A stretch of 64,000 nt of DNA from Escherichia marmotae (lineage in GTDB: Bacteria; Pseudomonadota; Gammaproteobacteria; Enterobacterales; Enterobacteriaceae). The notes beneath the pieces are model-generated. The model saw only the letters and a list, made by a program, of their open reading frames with translations. It had not been told where the DNA came from and did no database searches. The translations under genes and the position numbers were made by a program. Location: contig NZ_CP025979.1 of the NCBI RefSeq assembly GCF_002900365.1, positions 1,364,001 to 1,428,000 of the forward strand, written 5' to 3'. The first letter of the stretch is position 1, and the number at the start of each line of letters is the position of its first letter. Of this stretch, positions 24,932 through 33,930 are shown piece after piece.

Positions 24932-27085
24932 ATGCTAAGCCCTTTGCTCAAACGCTATACCTGGAACAGCGCCTGGCTGTATTACGCCCGCATTTTTATC
25001 GCACTTTGCGGTACTACTGCGTTTCCGTGGTGGCTGGGTGATGTAAAACTGACGATTCCGCTGACACTCGGAATGGTTGCGGCGGCATTGACCGATCTCG
25101 ATGACCGGCTGGCGGGACGTCTGCGTAACCTCATCATTACGCTGTTCTGCTTTTTTATCGCTTCGGCCTCGGTAGAACTGTTGTTCCCGTGGCCCTGGTT
25201 GTTTGCCATTGGCTTAACGCTCTCCACCAGCGGCTTCATTTTGCTCGGCGGACTGGGGCAACGCTACGCGACTATCGCTTTTGGCGCGTTGTTGATAGCC
25301 ATTTACACCATGCTGGGAACATCTCTGTATGAGCACTGGTATCAACAGCCTATGTATCTGCTTGCAGGAGCCGTCTGGTACAACATCCTGACGCTTATCG
25401 GCCATCTGCTGTTCCCTGTCCGCCCATTGCAGGACAATCTGGCGCGTTGCTATGAACAACTGGCACGTTATCTGGAACTGAAATCACGCATGTTCGATCC
25501 CGATATAGAAGACGAAAGCCAGGCGCCGCTCTACGAACTGGCTCTCGCCAACGGGCAACTAATGGCGACGCTGAACCAGACGAAGCTCTCATTGCTGACT
25601 CGCTTACGCGGCGATCGTGGTCAACGGGGAACGCGTCGCACATTACATTACTACTTTGTGGCGCAAGATATCCACGAGCGTGCCAGCTCTTCTCATATTC
25701 AATATCAAACGTTGCGGGAACATTTTCGCCACAGCGACGTGCTGTTCCGTTTCCAGCGGCTGATGTCAATGCAGGGACAAGCTTGCCAGCAACTGTCACG
25801 CTGTATTTTGCTGCGTCAGCCTTACCAACACGACCCGCATTTTGAACGCGCCTTCACTCACATTGACGCAGCGCTTGAGCGAATGCGCGATAACGGTGCG
25901 CCGATTGATTTGCTAAAAACGTTGGGATTTCTGCTGACAAACTTACGCGCCATTGATGCTCAACTGGCGACGATTGAATCAGAGCAAGCTCAGGCGATGC
26001 CGCATAACGATACTGAAAGCCAACTTGCCGACGACAGCCCACACGGATTAAGTGATATCTGGCTGCGCCTTAGCCGTAACTTTACGCCGGAATCCGCCCT
26101 CTTCCGCCACGCGGTAAGGATGTCACTGGTGTTGTGCGTCGGCTACGCCATCATTCAGATAACCGGGATGCATCACGGTTACTGGATCTTGCTGACCAGC
26201 CTGTTTGTTTGCCAGCCAAACTATAACGCCACGCGCCACCGCCTGAAATTAAGGATTATTGGTACGTTGGTGGGTATTGCGATTGGTATTCCAGTGCTGT
26301 GGTTTGTTCCATCACTGGAAGGGCAATTGGTGCTCCTGGTCATTACCGGCGTGCTCTTTTTCGCCTTCCGTAACGTGCAATACGCTCATGCAACGATGTT
26401 CATTACGCTGTTGGTGCTGCTGTGCTTCAATCTGCTGGGTGAGGGTTTTGAAGTGGCGCTGCCACGCGTAATCGATACGCTAATCGGGTGTGCCATAGCA
26501 TGGGCAGCGGTAAGTTACATCTGGCCAGACTGGCGTTTCCGCAATCTGCCCAGGATGCTTGAACGCGCGACCGAGGCCAACTGCCGCTATCTCGATGCCA
26601 TTCTCGAGCAATATCATCAGGGACGTGATAACCGTCTGGCGTATCGTATTGCCCGCCGCGATGCCCACAACCGCGATGCAGAGCTGGCTTCAGTAGTGTC
26701 GAATATGTCCAGCGAACCGAACGTTACACCGCAAATTCGCGAAGACGCGTTCCGGTTACTGTGTCTCAACCATACATTCACCAGCTACATCTCAGCCCTC
26801 GGCGCACACCGTGAGCAGTTAACTAATCCTGAAATTCTGGCGTTTCTTGATGATGCTGTTTGCTACGTTGATGACGCGCTACATCATCAACCTGCCGATG
26901 AAGAACGCGTCAATCAGGCATTAGCAGGCCTGAAACAACGGATGCAGCAACTTGAGCCGCGAGCAGACAGCAAGGAGCCTCTAGTTGTACAACAAATCGG
27001 GTTATTGATTGCATTACTGCCAGAAATTGGCCGCCTGCAGCACAGGATTACTCAAGTTCCGCAGGAAAATCCTGCTTTGGCGTAA
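24932..27085 (+). CDS. yccS: YccS, FUSC-family inner-membrane protein
   Basis: 717 aa from ATG 24932, the K-12 length; an ATG at 24923 would add three residues and neither has a clear ribosome site. Two blocks of about five transmembrane segments (residues 15-155 and about 395-530) flank a soluble region, the architecture of the FUSC/YccS family related to aromatic-acid efflux proteins such as AaeB. The substrate is unknown. The last 38 nt overlap the 3' end of convergent sxy. Confidence 0.91.
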   Translation: MLSPLLKRYTWNSAWLYYARIFIALCGTTAFPWWLGDVKLTIPLTLGMVAAALTDLDDRLAGRLRNLIITLFCFFIASASVELLFPWPWLFAIGLTLSTSGFILLGGLGQRYATIAFGALLIAIYTMLGTSLYEHWYQQPMYLLAGAVWYNILTLIGHLLFPVRPLQDNLARCYEQLARYLELKSRMFDPDIEDESQAPLYELALANGQLMATLNQTKLSLLTRLRGDRGQRGTRRTLHYYFVAQDIHERASSSHIQYQTLREHFRHSDVLFRFQRLMSMQGQACQQLSRCILLRQPYQHDPHFERAFTHIDAALERMRDNGAPIDLLKTLGFLLTNLRAIDAQLATIESEQAQAMPHNDTESQLADDSPHGLSDIWLRLSRNFTPESALFRHAVRMSLVLCVGYAIIQITGMHHGYWILLTSLFVCQPNYNATRHRLKLRIIGTLVGIAIGIPVLWFVPSLEGQLVLLVITGVLFFAFRNVQYAHATMFITLLVLLCFNLLGEGFEVALPRVIDTLIGCAIAWAAVSYIWPDWRFRNLPRMLERATEANCRYLDAILEQYHQGRDNRLAYRIARRDAHNRDAELASVVSNMSSEPNVTPQIREDAFRLLCLNHTFTSYISALGAHREQLTNPEILAFLDDAVCYVDDALHHQPADEERVNQALAGLKQRMQQLEPRADSKEPLVVQQIGLLIALLPEIGRLQHRITQVPQENPALA

Positions 27086-27677
27086 TAGAATCAGCCCATT
27101 CAGCAAGCTCCTGGCGGCGTGCCACCGGGAGCGCTGCTTCATGAATACCGATAATTGCGCCTTCAAGCATAAACAAGATCTTTTCTGTCACCAGACTATT
27201 TTGCTGCCGCAGCCGCAACCAACACATTTTCGCCCCAAGTATACGTAACGCCCGTACATCCTTAATCCCCACTTCCCCGAGAATAGCTTCCAGATGAAAA
27301 GACATATTGGGCAAATCTTTCAGTCTTTCCCGGGTATTACGTGTAGTTTTCTCTTTAAGCGCTGCGTCGAGAGAATATTTTGACAGACGTACCAGCTTCA
27401 GTTGATTTCGCCATAAACTTTCATCAACCCGATAGTAATTGAGAGTAACGAACCGTCCACACTTTTTATATGTCAGCCAGACTGGCGGATGTTTTACACA
27501 GTATTGTGCGCTTTGCTCACAAGCCCGAAGATACAACTCACCATCAGAAACTACCGCAAATACCGTGTCGTCAACGGTCAGACTGTAACTACCAAACAAT
27601 GATCGGTATTCAATTGTGCCCAACGTTGCCAGGTATTTCTGTGACTTATAGATCCGCTTATAGGAGAGGCTTTTCAT
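27048..27677 (-). CDS. sxy: Sxy (TfoX), competence co-activator
   Basis: 209 aa, the K-12 length, with the TfoX N-terminal domain (about 1-95) and C-terminal helix-hairpin domain (about 105-195). Sxy works with CRP at CRP-S promoters to induce DNA-uptake genes and is turned over by Lon. In K-12 the mRNA has a leader of about 110 nt that limits translation; a TATTGT element at 27798-27803 on the minus strand would fit that start. It overlaps the yccS end by 38 nt and is divergent from sulA. Confidence 0.94.
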   Translation of the reverse strand: MKSLSYKRIYKSQKYLATLGTIEYRSLFGSYSLTVDDTVFAVVSDGELYLRACEQSAQYCVKHPPVWLTYKKCGRFVTLNYYRVDESLWRNQLKLVRLSKYSLDAALKEKTTRNTRERLKDLPNMSFHLEAILGEVGIKDVRALRILGAKMCWLRLRQQNSLVTEKILFMLEGAIIGIHEAALPVARRQELAEWADSITPKQDFPAELE

Positions 27678-27853
27678 AAAATTCCTTTTAAAATCATAAT
27701 ATAAAAGAATGATTCACATTAACGGATCCGTTAAATACGAAAATAGGCAACTTATTCTCAAGGGGCAAGATTAATTTATGTTTTCCAGCCACCAACGACA
27801 ATATTTGCGAGGCACTTTCCGAAAATAGGGTTGATCTTTGTTGTCACCGAGTG

Positions 27854-27873
27854 TACTGTATATATATACAGTA
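27854..27873. promoter_or_regulatory. LexA (SOS) box of sulA, perfect palindrome
   Basis: TACTGTATATATATACAGTA, a perfect 20-bp inverted repeat identical to the LexA consensus CTGT-N8-ACAG with the AT-alternating centre. It lies 21 bp before the sulA ATG and overlaps the expected -10/start region. The K-12 sulA box, as recalled, has an asymmetric centre. Confidence 0.97.
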
Positions 27874-27894
27874 ACTCACAGGGCTGGATTGATT

Positions 27895-28404
27895 ATGTAC
27901 ACTTCAGGCTATGCACATCGTTCTTCGTTGTTCTCATCCGCAACAAGCAAAATCGCGCGTGTCTCTACGGAAAACACTACAGCTGGGCTAATTAGTGAAG
28001 TTGTCTATCGCGAAGATCAGCCCATGATGACGCAACTCTTGCTTTTGCCATTATTACAACAACTCGGCCAACAATCGCGTTGGCAGTTATGGTTAACGCC
28101 ACAACAAAAATTGAGTCGTGAATGGGTTCAGGCTGCTGGACTACCTTTAACGAAAGTGATGCAGATCAACCAGCTTTCCCCTTGCCACACAGTGGAATCA
28201 ATGGTTCGCGCATTACGCACAGGAAATTACAGCGTGGTGATCGGTTGGTTAGCAGATGATCTGACAGAAGAAGAACATGCTGAACTTGTGGATGCCGCCA
28301 ATGAAGGTAACGCAATGGGGTTCATTATGCGTCCAGTAAGCGCATCCTCTCACGCCACGAGACAACTTTCCGGGTTAAAAATTCACTCTAATTTGTATCA
28401 TTAA
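27895..28404 (+). CDS. sulA: SulA, SOS cell-division inhibitor
   Basis: 169 aa from ATG 27895, the K-12 length. In-frame codons upstream run through the LexA operator and are not coding. SulA binds FtsZ and blocks polymerisation after DNA damage. The central RecA-like fold region and the FtsZ-contact segment are conserved, and the C-terminal SNLYH with the terminal His needed for Lon recognition is intact. Expression is under the LexA box just upstream; Lon removes the protein when damage is repaired. It is followed by ompA in the same direction. Confidence 0.97.
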   Translation: MYTSGYAHRSSLFSSATSKIARVSTENTTAGLISEVVYREDQPMMTQLLLLPLLQQLGQQSRWQLWLTPQQKLSREWVQAAGLPLTKVMQINQLSPCHTVESMVRALRTGNYSVVIGWLADDLTEEEHAELVDAANEGNAMGFIMRPVSASSHATRQLSGLKIHSNLYH

Positions 28405-28759
28405 GTAAATTTAGGATTAATCCTGGAACTTTTTTTAGCGTCCGGCTGATGATTTCACTCATGGCTCATTTTCCCTGCGGAGGCTTGTCTGAAGCGGTTT
28501 CCGCGATTTTATGCTGTAAATTATCGTTAACAAAAAAGGTTAAACGTACCTTATACAAATCTTTTTTTTCATATGCCTGACGGAGTTCACACTTGTAAGT
28601 TTTCAACTACGTTGTAGACTTTACATCGCCAGGGGTGCTCGGCATAAGCCGAAGATATCGGTAGAGTTAATATTGAGCAGATCCCCGGTGAAGGATTTAA
28701 CCGTGTTATCTCGTTGGAGATATTCATGGCGTATTTTGGATGATAACGAGGCGCAAAAA
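28405..28759 (+). promoter_or_regulatory. sulA 3' region, ompA promoter and long leader
   Basis: A gene-free 355-bp interval. After sulA is a 12-bp palindrome AGGATTAATCCT (28413-28424) followed by GGAAC and a T-run, and a GCGG-TTT-CCGC hairpin near 28494. A CRP-type site CCTGA-N6-TCACA lies at 28576-28591. The ompA promoter is about 28595-28627, and the known stabilising 5' leader of about 130 nt begins near 28628 with the hairpin GGTGCTCGGCATAAGCC. The ribosome-binding segment before the ATG at 28760 is the target of sRNA MicA in E. coli. Confidence 0.8.
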
Positions 28760-29812
28760 ATGAAAAAGACAGCTATCGCGATTGCAGTGGCACTGGCTGG
28801 TTTCGCTACCGTAGCGCAGGCCGCTCCGAAAGATAACACCTGGTACACTGGTGCTAAACTGGGCTGGTCCCAGTACCATGACACTGGTTTCATTCCTAAC
28901 AATGGTCCGACCCACGAAAACCAACTGGGTGCAGGTGCTTTTGGTGGTTACCAGGTTAACCCGTATGTTGGCTTTGAAATGGGTTACGACTGGTTAGGTC
29001 GTATGCCGTACAAAGGCGACAACATCAATGGCGCATACAAAGCTCAGGGCGTTCAACTGACCGCTAAACTGGGTTACCCAATCACTGACGATCTGGACAT
29101 CTACACTCGTCTGGGTGGTATGGTATGGCGTGCGGACACCAAGGCTAACGTACCTGGTGGCGCATCCTATAAAGACCACGACACCGGCGTTTCCCCGGTA
29201 TTCGCAGGTGGTGTTGAGTACGCGATCACTCCTGAAATCGCTACCCGTCTGGAATACCAGTGGACCAACAACATCGGTGACGCACACACCATCGGCACTC
29301 GTCCGGACAACGGCCTGCTGAGCCTGGGTGTTTCCTACCGTTTCGGTCAGGGCGAAGCAGCTCCAGTAGTTGCTCCGGCTCCAGCTCCGGCACCGGAAGT
29401 ACAGACCAAGCACTTCACTCTGAAGTCTGACGTTCTGTTCAACTTCAACAAAGCAACCCTGAAACCGGAAGGTCAGGCTGCTCTGGATCAGCTGTACAGC
29501 CAACTGAGCAACCTGGATCCGAAAGACGGTTCCGTAGTTGTTCTGGGTTACACTGACCGCATCGGTTCTGACGCTTACAACCAGGCTCTGTCCGAGCGTC
29601 GTGCTCAGTCCGTCGTTGATTACCTGATCTCTAAAGGTATCCCGTCTGACAAAATCTCTGCACGTGGTATGGGCGAATCCAACCCGGTTACCGGCAACAC
29701 CTGTGACAACGTGAAACAGCGCGCTGCACTGATCGACTGCCTGGCTCCGGATCGTCGCGTAGAGATCGAAGTTAAAGGTATCAAAGACGTTGTAACTCAG
29801 CCGCAGGCTTAA
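28760..29812 (+). CDS. ompA: OmpA, major outer-membrane protein
   Basis: 350 aa (K-12 has 346). Signal peptide residues 1-21 (ending AQA). An eight-stranded beta-barrel covers about residues 22-195, then the hinge APVVAPAPAPAPEV, then the periplasmic OmpA-like peptidoglycan-binding domain with FNFNKATLKPEG, the diaminopimelate-contact Asp and Arg residues, and the disulfide CDNVKQRAALIDC. Differences from K-12 are confined to surface loops: FIPNNGPTH in loop 1, KGDNINGAY in loop 2 and KANVPGGASYKDHDT in loop 3, the last four residues longer. Codon usage is highly biased, as expected for an abundant protein. The upstream in-frame extension is leader sequence. Confidence 0.98.
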   Translation: MKKTAIAIAVALAGFATVAQAAPKDNTWYTGAKLGWSQYHDTGFIPNNGPTHENQLGAGAFGGYQVNPYVGFEMGYDWLGRMPYKGDNINGAYKAQGVQLTAKLGYPITDDLDIYTRLGGMVWRADTKANVPGGASYKDHDTGVSPVFAGGVEYAITPEIATRLEYQWTNNIGDAHTIGTRPDNGLLSLGVSYRFGQGEAAPVVAPAPAPAPEVQTKHFTLKSDVLFNFNKATLKPEGQAALDQLYSQLSNLDPKDGSVVVLGYTDRIGSDAYNQALSERRAQSVVDYLISKGIPSDKISARGMGESNPVTGNTCDNVKQRAALIDCLAPDRRVEIEVKGIKDVVTQPQA

Positions 29813-29823
29813 GTTCTCGTCTG

Positions 29824-29855
29824 ATAAAAAACCCCGCTTCACGCGGGGTTTTTTT
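29824..29855. terminator. Bidirectional terminator of ompA (and matP side)
   Basis: AACCCCGC / GCGGGGTT stem, TTCAC loop, seven T residues on the plus strand and an A-tract upstream giving a T-run on the minus strand. It lies between convergent ompA and matP. Confidence 0.95.
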
Positions 29856-29886
29856 CGTCTTCAGTAAAGTAAATAATCTTTGCAAG

Positions 29887-30339
29887 TTATTCCTTACCCA
29901 GCAAGGCCTGCAAATCCTGCTTCAAAGAAGACATTTTATTCGCATATTTTTCTTTGTTTTCTGCATCTTCAATTAGCTGGACAATCGTTTCGGAAAGCGT
30001 TTTACCGCGACGCTGCGCAAGACCTGCCAGCCGTTGCCAGACAATAAATTCCAGATCAATTGATTTCTTACGTGTGTACTGATGTTCCGCATTAAAATGG
30101 CGTTTCCGTCTGGCCCGAATGGTCTGCTTCATGCGATTGACCAGCTCCGGATTCATATGCTTTTCAATCCAGCCATTAACATGCACGGGTTCATTTTCCA
30201 GCGATAGCAACACGTCAACGGCTTCCTGGGCGGCACTGGCTTCCAGGTAACGGGTGATTAACTCCCCTTCACGGTGTTTCTTCACCAGATACTTCCATTT
30301 CCAACCGCTTTCCAGATTTTCAAGTTGTTGATATTTCAT
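29887..30339 (-). CDS. matP: MatP, Ter macrodomain organiser
   Basis: 150 aa from ATG 30339, the K-12 length; the 25 upstream in-frame codons have no family match. An N-terminal four-helix bundle (MKYQQLENLESGWKWKYLVKKHREG) is followed by a ribbon-helix-helix segment (KKSIDLEFIVWQRLAGLAQRRGKTLSETIVQL) and a C-terminal coiled coil used for tetramerisation and ZapB contact. It binds matS sites in the terminus region, keeps MukBEF away from it and links Ter to the divisome. I found no matS-like 13-mer in this window by eye. Confidence 0.96.
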   Translation of the reverse strand: MKYQQLENLESGWKWKYLVKKHREGELITRYLEASAAQEAVDVLLSLENEPVHVNGWIEKHMNPELVNRMKQTIRARRKRHFNAEHQYTRKKSIDLEFIVWQRLAGLAQRRGKTLSETIVQLIEDAENKEKYANKMSSLKQDLQALLGKE

Positions 30340-30526
30340 AGCGATCTCAATGTTACCCTGTAACTCTTTACAGAATATCAGTTTTTTAACTGTGTGATGA
30401 AAAGAATCTCGCATCCTGTGATGCTTTAGCGTGAATGCCTGGTCTTTTGTCAGCGCTTTCCACGTGTGCTGAAGTGTCGGTTACGGTATAATCGCATCTT
30501 TGACAACAGACTAAAAAACATCAACT

Positions 30527-32287
30527 TTGACCATTACGAAACTTGCATGGCGTGACTTAGTCCCTGATACCGAAAGCTATCAGGAAGTATTTGCACAGCC
30601 ACATTTGATTGACGAAAACGAGCCTTTATTCAGTGACATTCAACCGCGGCTGCAATTTGCGCTGGAACAGTTACTGCACGCCCGAGCATCATCCTCTTTT
30701 ATGCTGGCGAAAGCCCCGGAAGAGTCCGAGTATCTGAATTTCATTGCCGATGCCGCAAGCACGCTACAAAGCGATGCAGGCCAACTGATGGGCGGTCACT
30801 ATGAGATTTCCGGCCACACCATTCGCTTACGTAACGCCGTTAGCGCAAATGATAATTTCGCAACACTAACGCAAGTCGTCATTGCTGACTGGGTGGAAGC
30901 GGAACAACTCTTTGGCTGCCTTCGCCAGTTTAATGGCGACATTACCTTGCAACCAGGGCTGGTGCATCAGGCAAATGGCGGTATTTTAATCATCTCCTTG
31001 CGTACACTGCTGGCACAACCTCTGCTGTGGATGCGGCTGAAAAATATCGTCAAGCGCGAACGTTTTGACTGGGTAGCGTTTGATGAGTCGCGCCCCCTCC
31101 CTGTCTCTGTTCCTTCAATACCGCTGAAGCTTAAAGTCATTCTGGTCGGTGAACGCGAGTCATTGGCTGATTTTCAGGAGATGGAGCCGGAACTGTCTGA
31201 GCAGGCTATTTATAGTGAATTTGAAGATACCCTCCAGATTGTCGATGCGGGATCAGTAAGCCAGTGGTGTCGGTGGGTTACGTTTATCGCCCGACATAAC
31301 CAGTTACCTGCGCCTGGTGCCGATGCCTGGCCTGTGCTTATCCGCGAAGCCACCCGCTACACAGGTGATCAAGAAACTCTGCCGCTTGGACCGCAGTGGA
31401 TCCTGCGCCAGTGTAAAGAAGTCGCATCCTTATGCGAAGGCGATAGCTTTACCGGCGAGCAGCTAAACTTGATGCTACAACAGCGGGAATGGCGCGAAGG
31501 ATTCCTTGCCGAACGGATGCAGGATGAGATCCTTCAGGAGCAGATCCTGATCGAAACCGAAGGTGAACGCGTTGGGCAGATTAACGCTCTTTCGGTTATC
31601 GAATTTCCGGGCCATCCGCGCGCTTTTGGCGAACCTTCTCGTATTAGCTGTGTTGTGCATATAGGCGACGGCGAATTTACCGATATCGAACGCAAAGCCG
31701 AGCTTGGCGGCAACATACACGCTAAAGGGATGATGATCATGCAGGCGTTCCTGATGTCGGAACTGCAGCTCGAGCAACAGATCCCTTTCTCGGCATCACT
31801 GACTTTTGAGCAGTCATATAGCGAAGTGGATGGCGATAGCGCCTCAATGGCTGAACTCTGCGCCCTGATAAGCGCCCTTGCCGATGTACCGGTGAATCAG
31901 AGTATCGCTATCACAGGTTCGGTGGATCAATTCGGTCGCGCCCAGCCAGTCGGCGGTTTAAATGAGAAAATTGAAGGTTTCTTCGCTATCTGCCAACAGC
32001 GTGAGTTAAGTGGTAAACAAGGCGTGATTATCCCTACGGCTAACGTTCGCCATTTGAGTCTTCACAGCGAACTGGTGAAGGCGGTTGAGGAAGGCAAATT
32101 CACAATCTGGGCAGTGGACGATGTCACTGATGCACTGCCTTTATTATTAAATCTGATGTGGGATGGCGAAGGCCAGACGACGTTGATGCAGACCATACAG
32201 GAGCGTATTGCGCAAGCATCGCAACAGGAAGGTCGTCACCGTTTTCCGTGGCCATTACGTTGGCTGAACTGGTTTATTCCGAACTGA
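30527..32287 (+). CDS. ycbZ: LonH (YcbZ), Lon-like protease domain protein
   Basis: 586 aa, the K-12 length, starting at a TTG (30527) that gives [10 protein letters not shown]; no ATG fits the conserved N-terminus. The C-terminal third is a Lon-type protease domain with catalytic Ser in [10 protein letters not shown] and Lys in [10 protein letters not shown]. The N-terminal part resembles the AAA region of archaeal-type LonB but without a convincing Walker A, so ATPase activity is doubtful. It is divergent from matP, and its stop overlaps the operator region of fabA. Confidence 0.92.
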
Positions 32288-32317
32288 TCGGACTTGTTCA
32301 GCGTACACGTGTTAGCT
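32282..32317 (+). promoter_or_regulatory. fabA operators: FadR-type and FabR-type sites
   Basis: AACTGATCGGACTTGTT (32282-32298) fits the FadR consensus AACTGGTC-N-GACCAGTT, and AGCGTACACGTGTTAGCT (32300-32317) fits the FabR palindrome AGCGTACA-N2-TGTNCGCT. FadR activates and FabR represses fabA in E. coli. The FadR half begins inside the ycbZ stop codon context, so the regulator binds the end of the upstream gene. Confidence 0.85.
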
Positions 32318-32355
32318 ATCCTGCGTGCTTCAATAAAATAAGGCTTACAGAGAAC

Positions 32356-32874
32356 ATGGTAGATAAACGCGAATCCTATACAAAAGAAGACCTTCTTGCC
32401 TCTGGTCGCGGTGAACTGTTTGGCGCAAAAGGCCCACAATTGCCAGCGCCGAACATGCTAATGATGGATCGGGTGGTCAAAATGACCGAAACCGGTGGCA
32501 ACTTCGACAAAGGGTATGTTGAAGCAGAACTGGATATTAACCCGGATCTGTGGTTCTTCGGTTGTCACTTCATCGGTGATCCGGTAATGCCGGGATGTCT
32601 GGGCCTGGATGCCATGTGGCAGTTGGTAGGGTTCTACCTGGGCTGGCTGGGCGGCGAAGGTAAAGGCCGCGCACTGGGCGTAGGCGAAGTGAAATTCACT
32701 GGTCAGGTTCTACCTACGGCAAAAAAAGTGACCTATCGTATTCACTTTAAACGCATTGTTAACCGTCGCTTGATCATGGGTCTGGCAGACGGCGAAGTAC
32801 TGGTTGATGGTCGTCTGATCTACACCGCCAGCGATCTGAAAGTTGGTCTGTTCCAGGATACTTCTGCATTCTGA
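32356..32874 (+). CDS. fabA: FabA, 3-hydroxydecanoyl-ACP dehydratase/isomerase
   Basis: 172 aa from ATG 32356, the K-12 length. Catalytic His71 ([13 protein letters not shown]) and Asp85 (LGLDAMWQ) are intact. It dehydrates 3-hydroxydecanoyl-ACP and isomerises trans-2 to cis-3-decenoyl-ACP, the branch point of unsaturated fatty acid synthesis. Cytosolic homodimer. FadR and FabR sites lie just upstream. It is convergent with rmf, with a hairpin terminator between. Confidence 0.98.
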
Positions 32875-32901
32875 TTTAAATCAGGCTGCATATTAAAAGG
32901 C

Positions 32902-32931
32902 GAAACCTCCGCATTGCGGAGGTTTCTTTTT
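32902..32931 (+). terminator. Terminator of fabA (facing rmf)
   Basis: GAAACCTCCGC / GCGGAGGTTTC perfect 11-bp stem with an ATT loop followed by TTTTT. The reverse strand has GCCTTTTAA, so it may also serve rmf, which ends at 32944. Confidence 0.93.
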
Positions 32932-32943
32932 AAAGAGACAGAA

Positions 32944-33111
32944 TCAGGCCATAACTACCCTGTCCGCCATGGCTTCTCGCCAGCCTCCCAGCCATTCTGA
33001 CCTTTGATTCAGCGTCTGATAGGGACACATTTCTTTTGAGCGTCCGGCGATGCCGGCCTGATAACCACGTTGATGTGCCCGTTCCAGGCGATCTCGTTTT
33101 TGTCTCTTCAT
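32944..33111 (-). CDS. rmf: RMF, ribosome modulation factor
   Basis: 55 aa, the K-12 length; the gene is short and easily missed because an overlapping frame is longer. The sequence MKRQKRDRLERAHQRGYQAG to the C-terminal MADRVVMA is highly basic and matches RMF with one apparent change (Gln to Glu in the SEWLGGW segment). It binds 30S near the anti-Shine-Dalgarno and, with HPF, dimerises 70S ribosomes to 100S in stationary phase. It lies downstream of pqiABC in the same direction and is separated from it by a terminator and about 190 bp of promoter region. Confidence 0.97.
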   Translation of the reverse strand: MKRQKRDRLERAHQRGYQAGIAGRSKEMCPYQTLNQRSEWLGGWREAMADRVVMA

Positions 33112-33310
33112 GCCTCGTTTCCCTCATACTGGTTTCTGGTGGAAAAGAAAACAGTGATTACTAAATGTGCAATCACAGTTAAGCAATACCGCGAATCATA
33201 ACTGCCGTCAATGCGCAAAATTCACGCCACTGTCATATTTGTGAGCCACACGGACATGTTGGTTGTACAAAAAATGTGAAGAGGAACAAGTTTTTTACTG
33301 CGAATTGCAC

Positions 33311-33345
33311 AAAAAAACCGCCTCTGGCAACATGCCGGAGACGGT
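33311..33345 (-). terminator. Terminator of the pqiABC operon
   Basis: On the minus strand ACCGTCTCCGGCA pairs with TGCCAGAGGCGGT (one mismatch, one G-T) around a TGT loop and is followed by seven T residues. It lies 21 bases after the pqiC stop and just upstream of the rmf promoter region, which shows a TTTGTGA half-site resembling one arm of a CRP site. Confidence 0.9.
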
Positions 33346-33366
33346 TATATTTACAAATATTTATAA

Positions 33367-33930
33367 TTAAGGTAGACGCTTTATCTCTTGCGCAATAGCA
33401 GCGGCTTCCTGACTCCAGACATTAGCCAGCACTTTGACCATTTCATCGTAACCATCCTGATTTTGTACCCCTTCCAGACGGAACGGCCGTTTGATCAGTT
33501 GTCCCTGGTGATTCAATAGCCACTCGCCACTGACAATAACCTTGCCATCATAGCGGCCGTTAAACTCAGTTACGGTTACGTTGAGCGTGTTCTGGGCGCT
33601 TCCCAAAGGCTGGGAGGCAACCACCCAACCGGGCAGTTGCGTACTCAGGTTGGCGACCAGGGTGTTGCGCAACTGTTGATCTAGTGGGCTGGCCCACAGG
33701 TTGTTGTTGGCAATCACATACTTCACATCGCTGGTTTGATAAACCACGCCATTCCCCGCCAGATAGTCAGGAACTGCGACCTGCTCTACCCATAACAGGC
33801 GATTACCCTGGCTGGCGGTACTTTGCGTACCGCTCTGCATAACAGGTAACTGGTAATAGTTTTTATTAATTTCGCCGGAGCTGCATCCGGCCAGCCACAG
33901 TGCCGCGATCGTCACTAGCCACTTTTTCAT
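33367..33930 (-). CDS. pqiC: PqiC, outer-membrane lipoprotein of the Pqi lipid transport system
   Basis: 187 aa, the K-12 length (formerly YmbA). Signal peptide with lipobox LAGC (Cys16) followed by SSG; ABC-transporter auxiliary lipoprotein family (DUF330). It sits in the inner leaflet of the outer membrane and meets the tip of the PqiB needle. The start overlaps the pqiB stop by 4 nt. Confidence 0.95.
   Translation of the reverse strand: MKKWLVTIAALWLAGCSSGEINKNYYQLPVMQSGTQSTASQGNRLLWVEQVAVPDYLAGNGVVYQTSDVKYVIANNNLWASPLDQQLRNTLVANLSTQLPGWVVASQPLGSAQNTLNVTVTEFNGRYDGKVIVSGEWLLNHQGQLIKRPFRLEGVQNQDGYDEMVKVLANVWSQEAAAIAQEIKRLP

Noticed and set aside
27797..27825. A CRP-S site (TGCGA core) in the sxy promoter.
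   Set aside because: TTTGCGA at 27804-27810 lacks a matching second half and its position does not fit an activator site for the expected start.
28994..29842. A 282-codon open frame antisense to ompA.
   Set aside because: It is a shadow of the extreme codon bias of ompA: few stops on the reverse strand. It has no ribosome site, no family resemblance and ends in the ompA terminator.
29887..33111. A matS site near matP (GTGAC-N3-GTCAC pattern).
   Set aside because: By-eye scan found only half-sites; none met the 13-bp consensus. A motif search would settle it.
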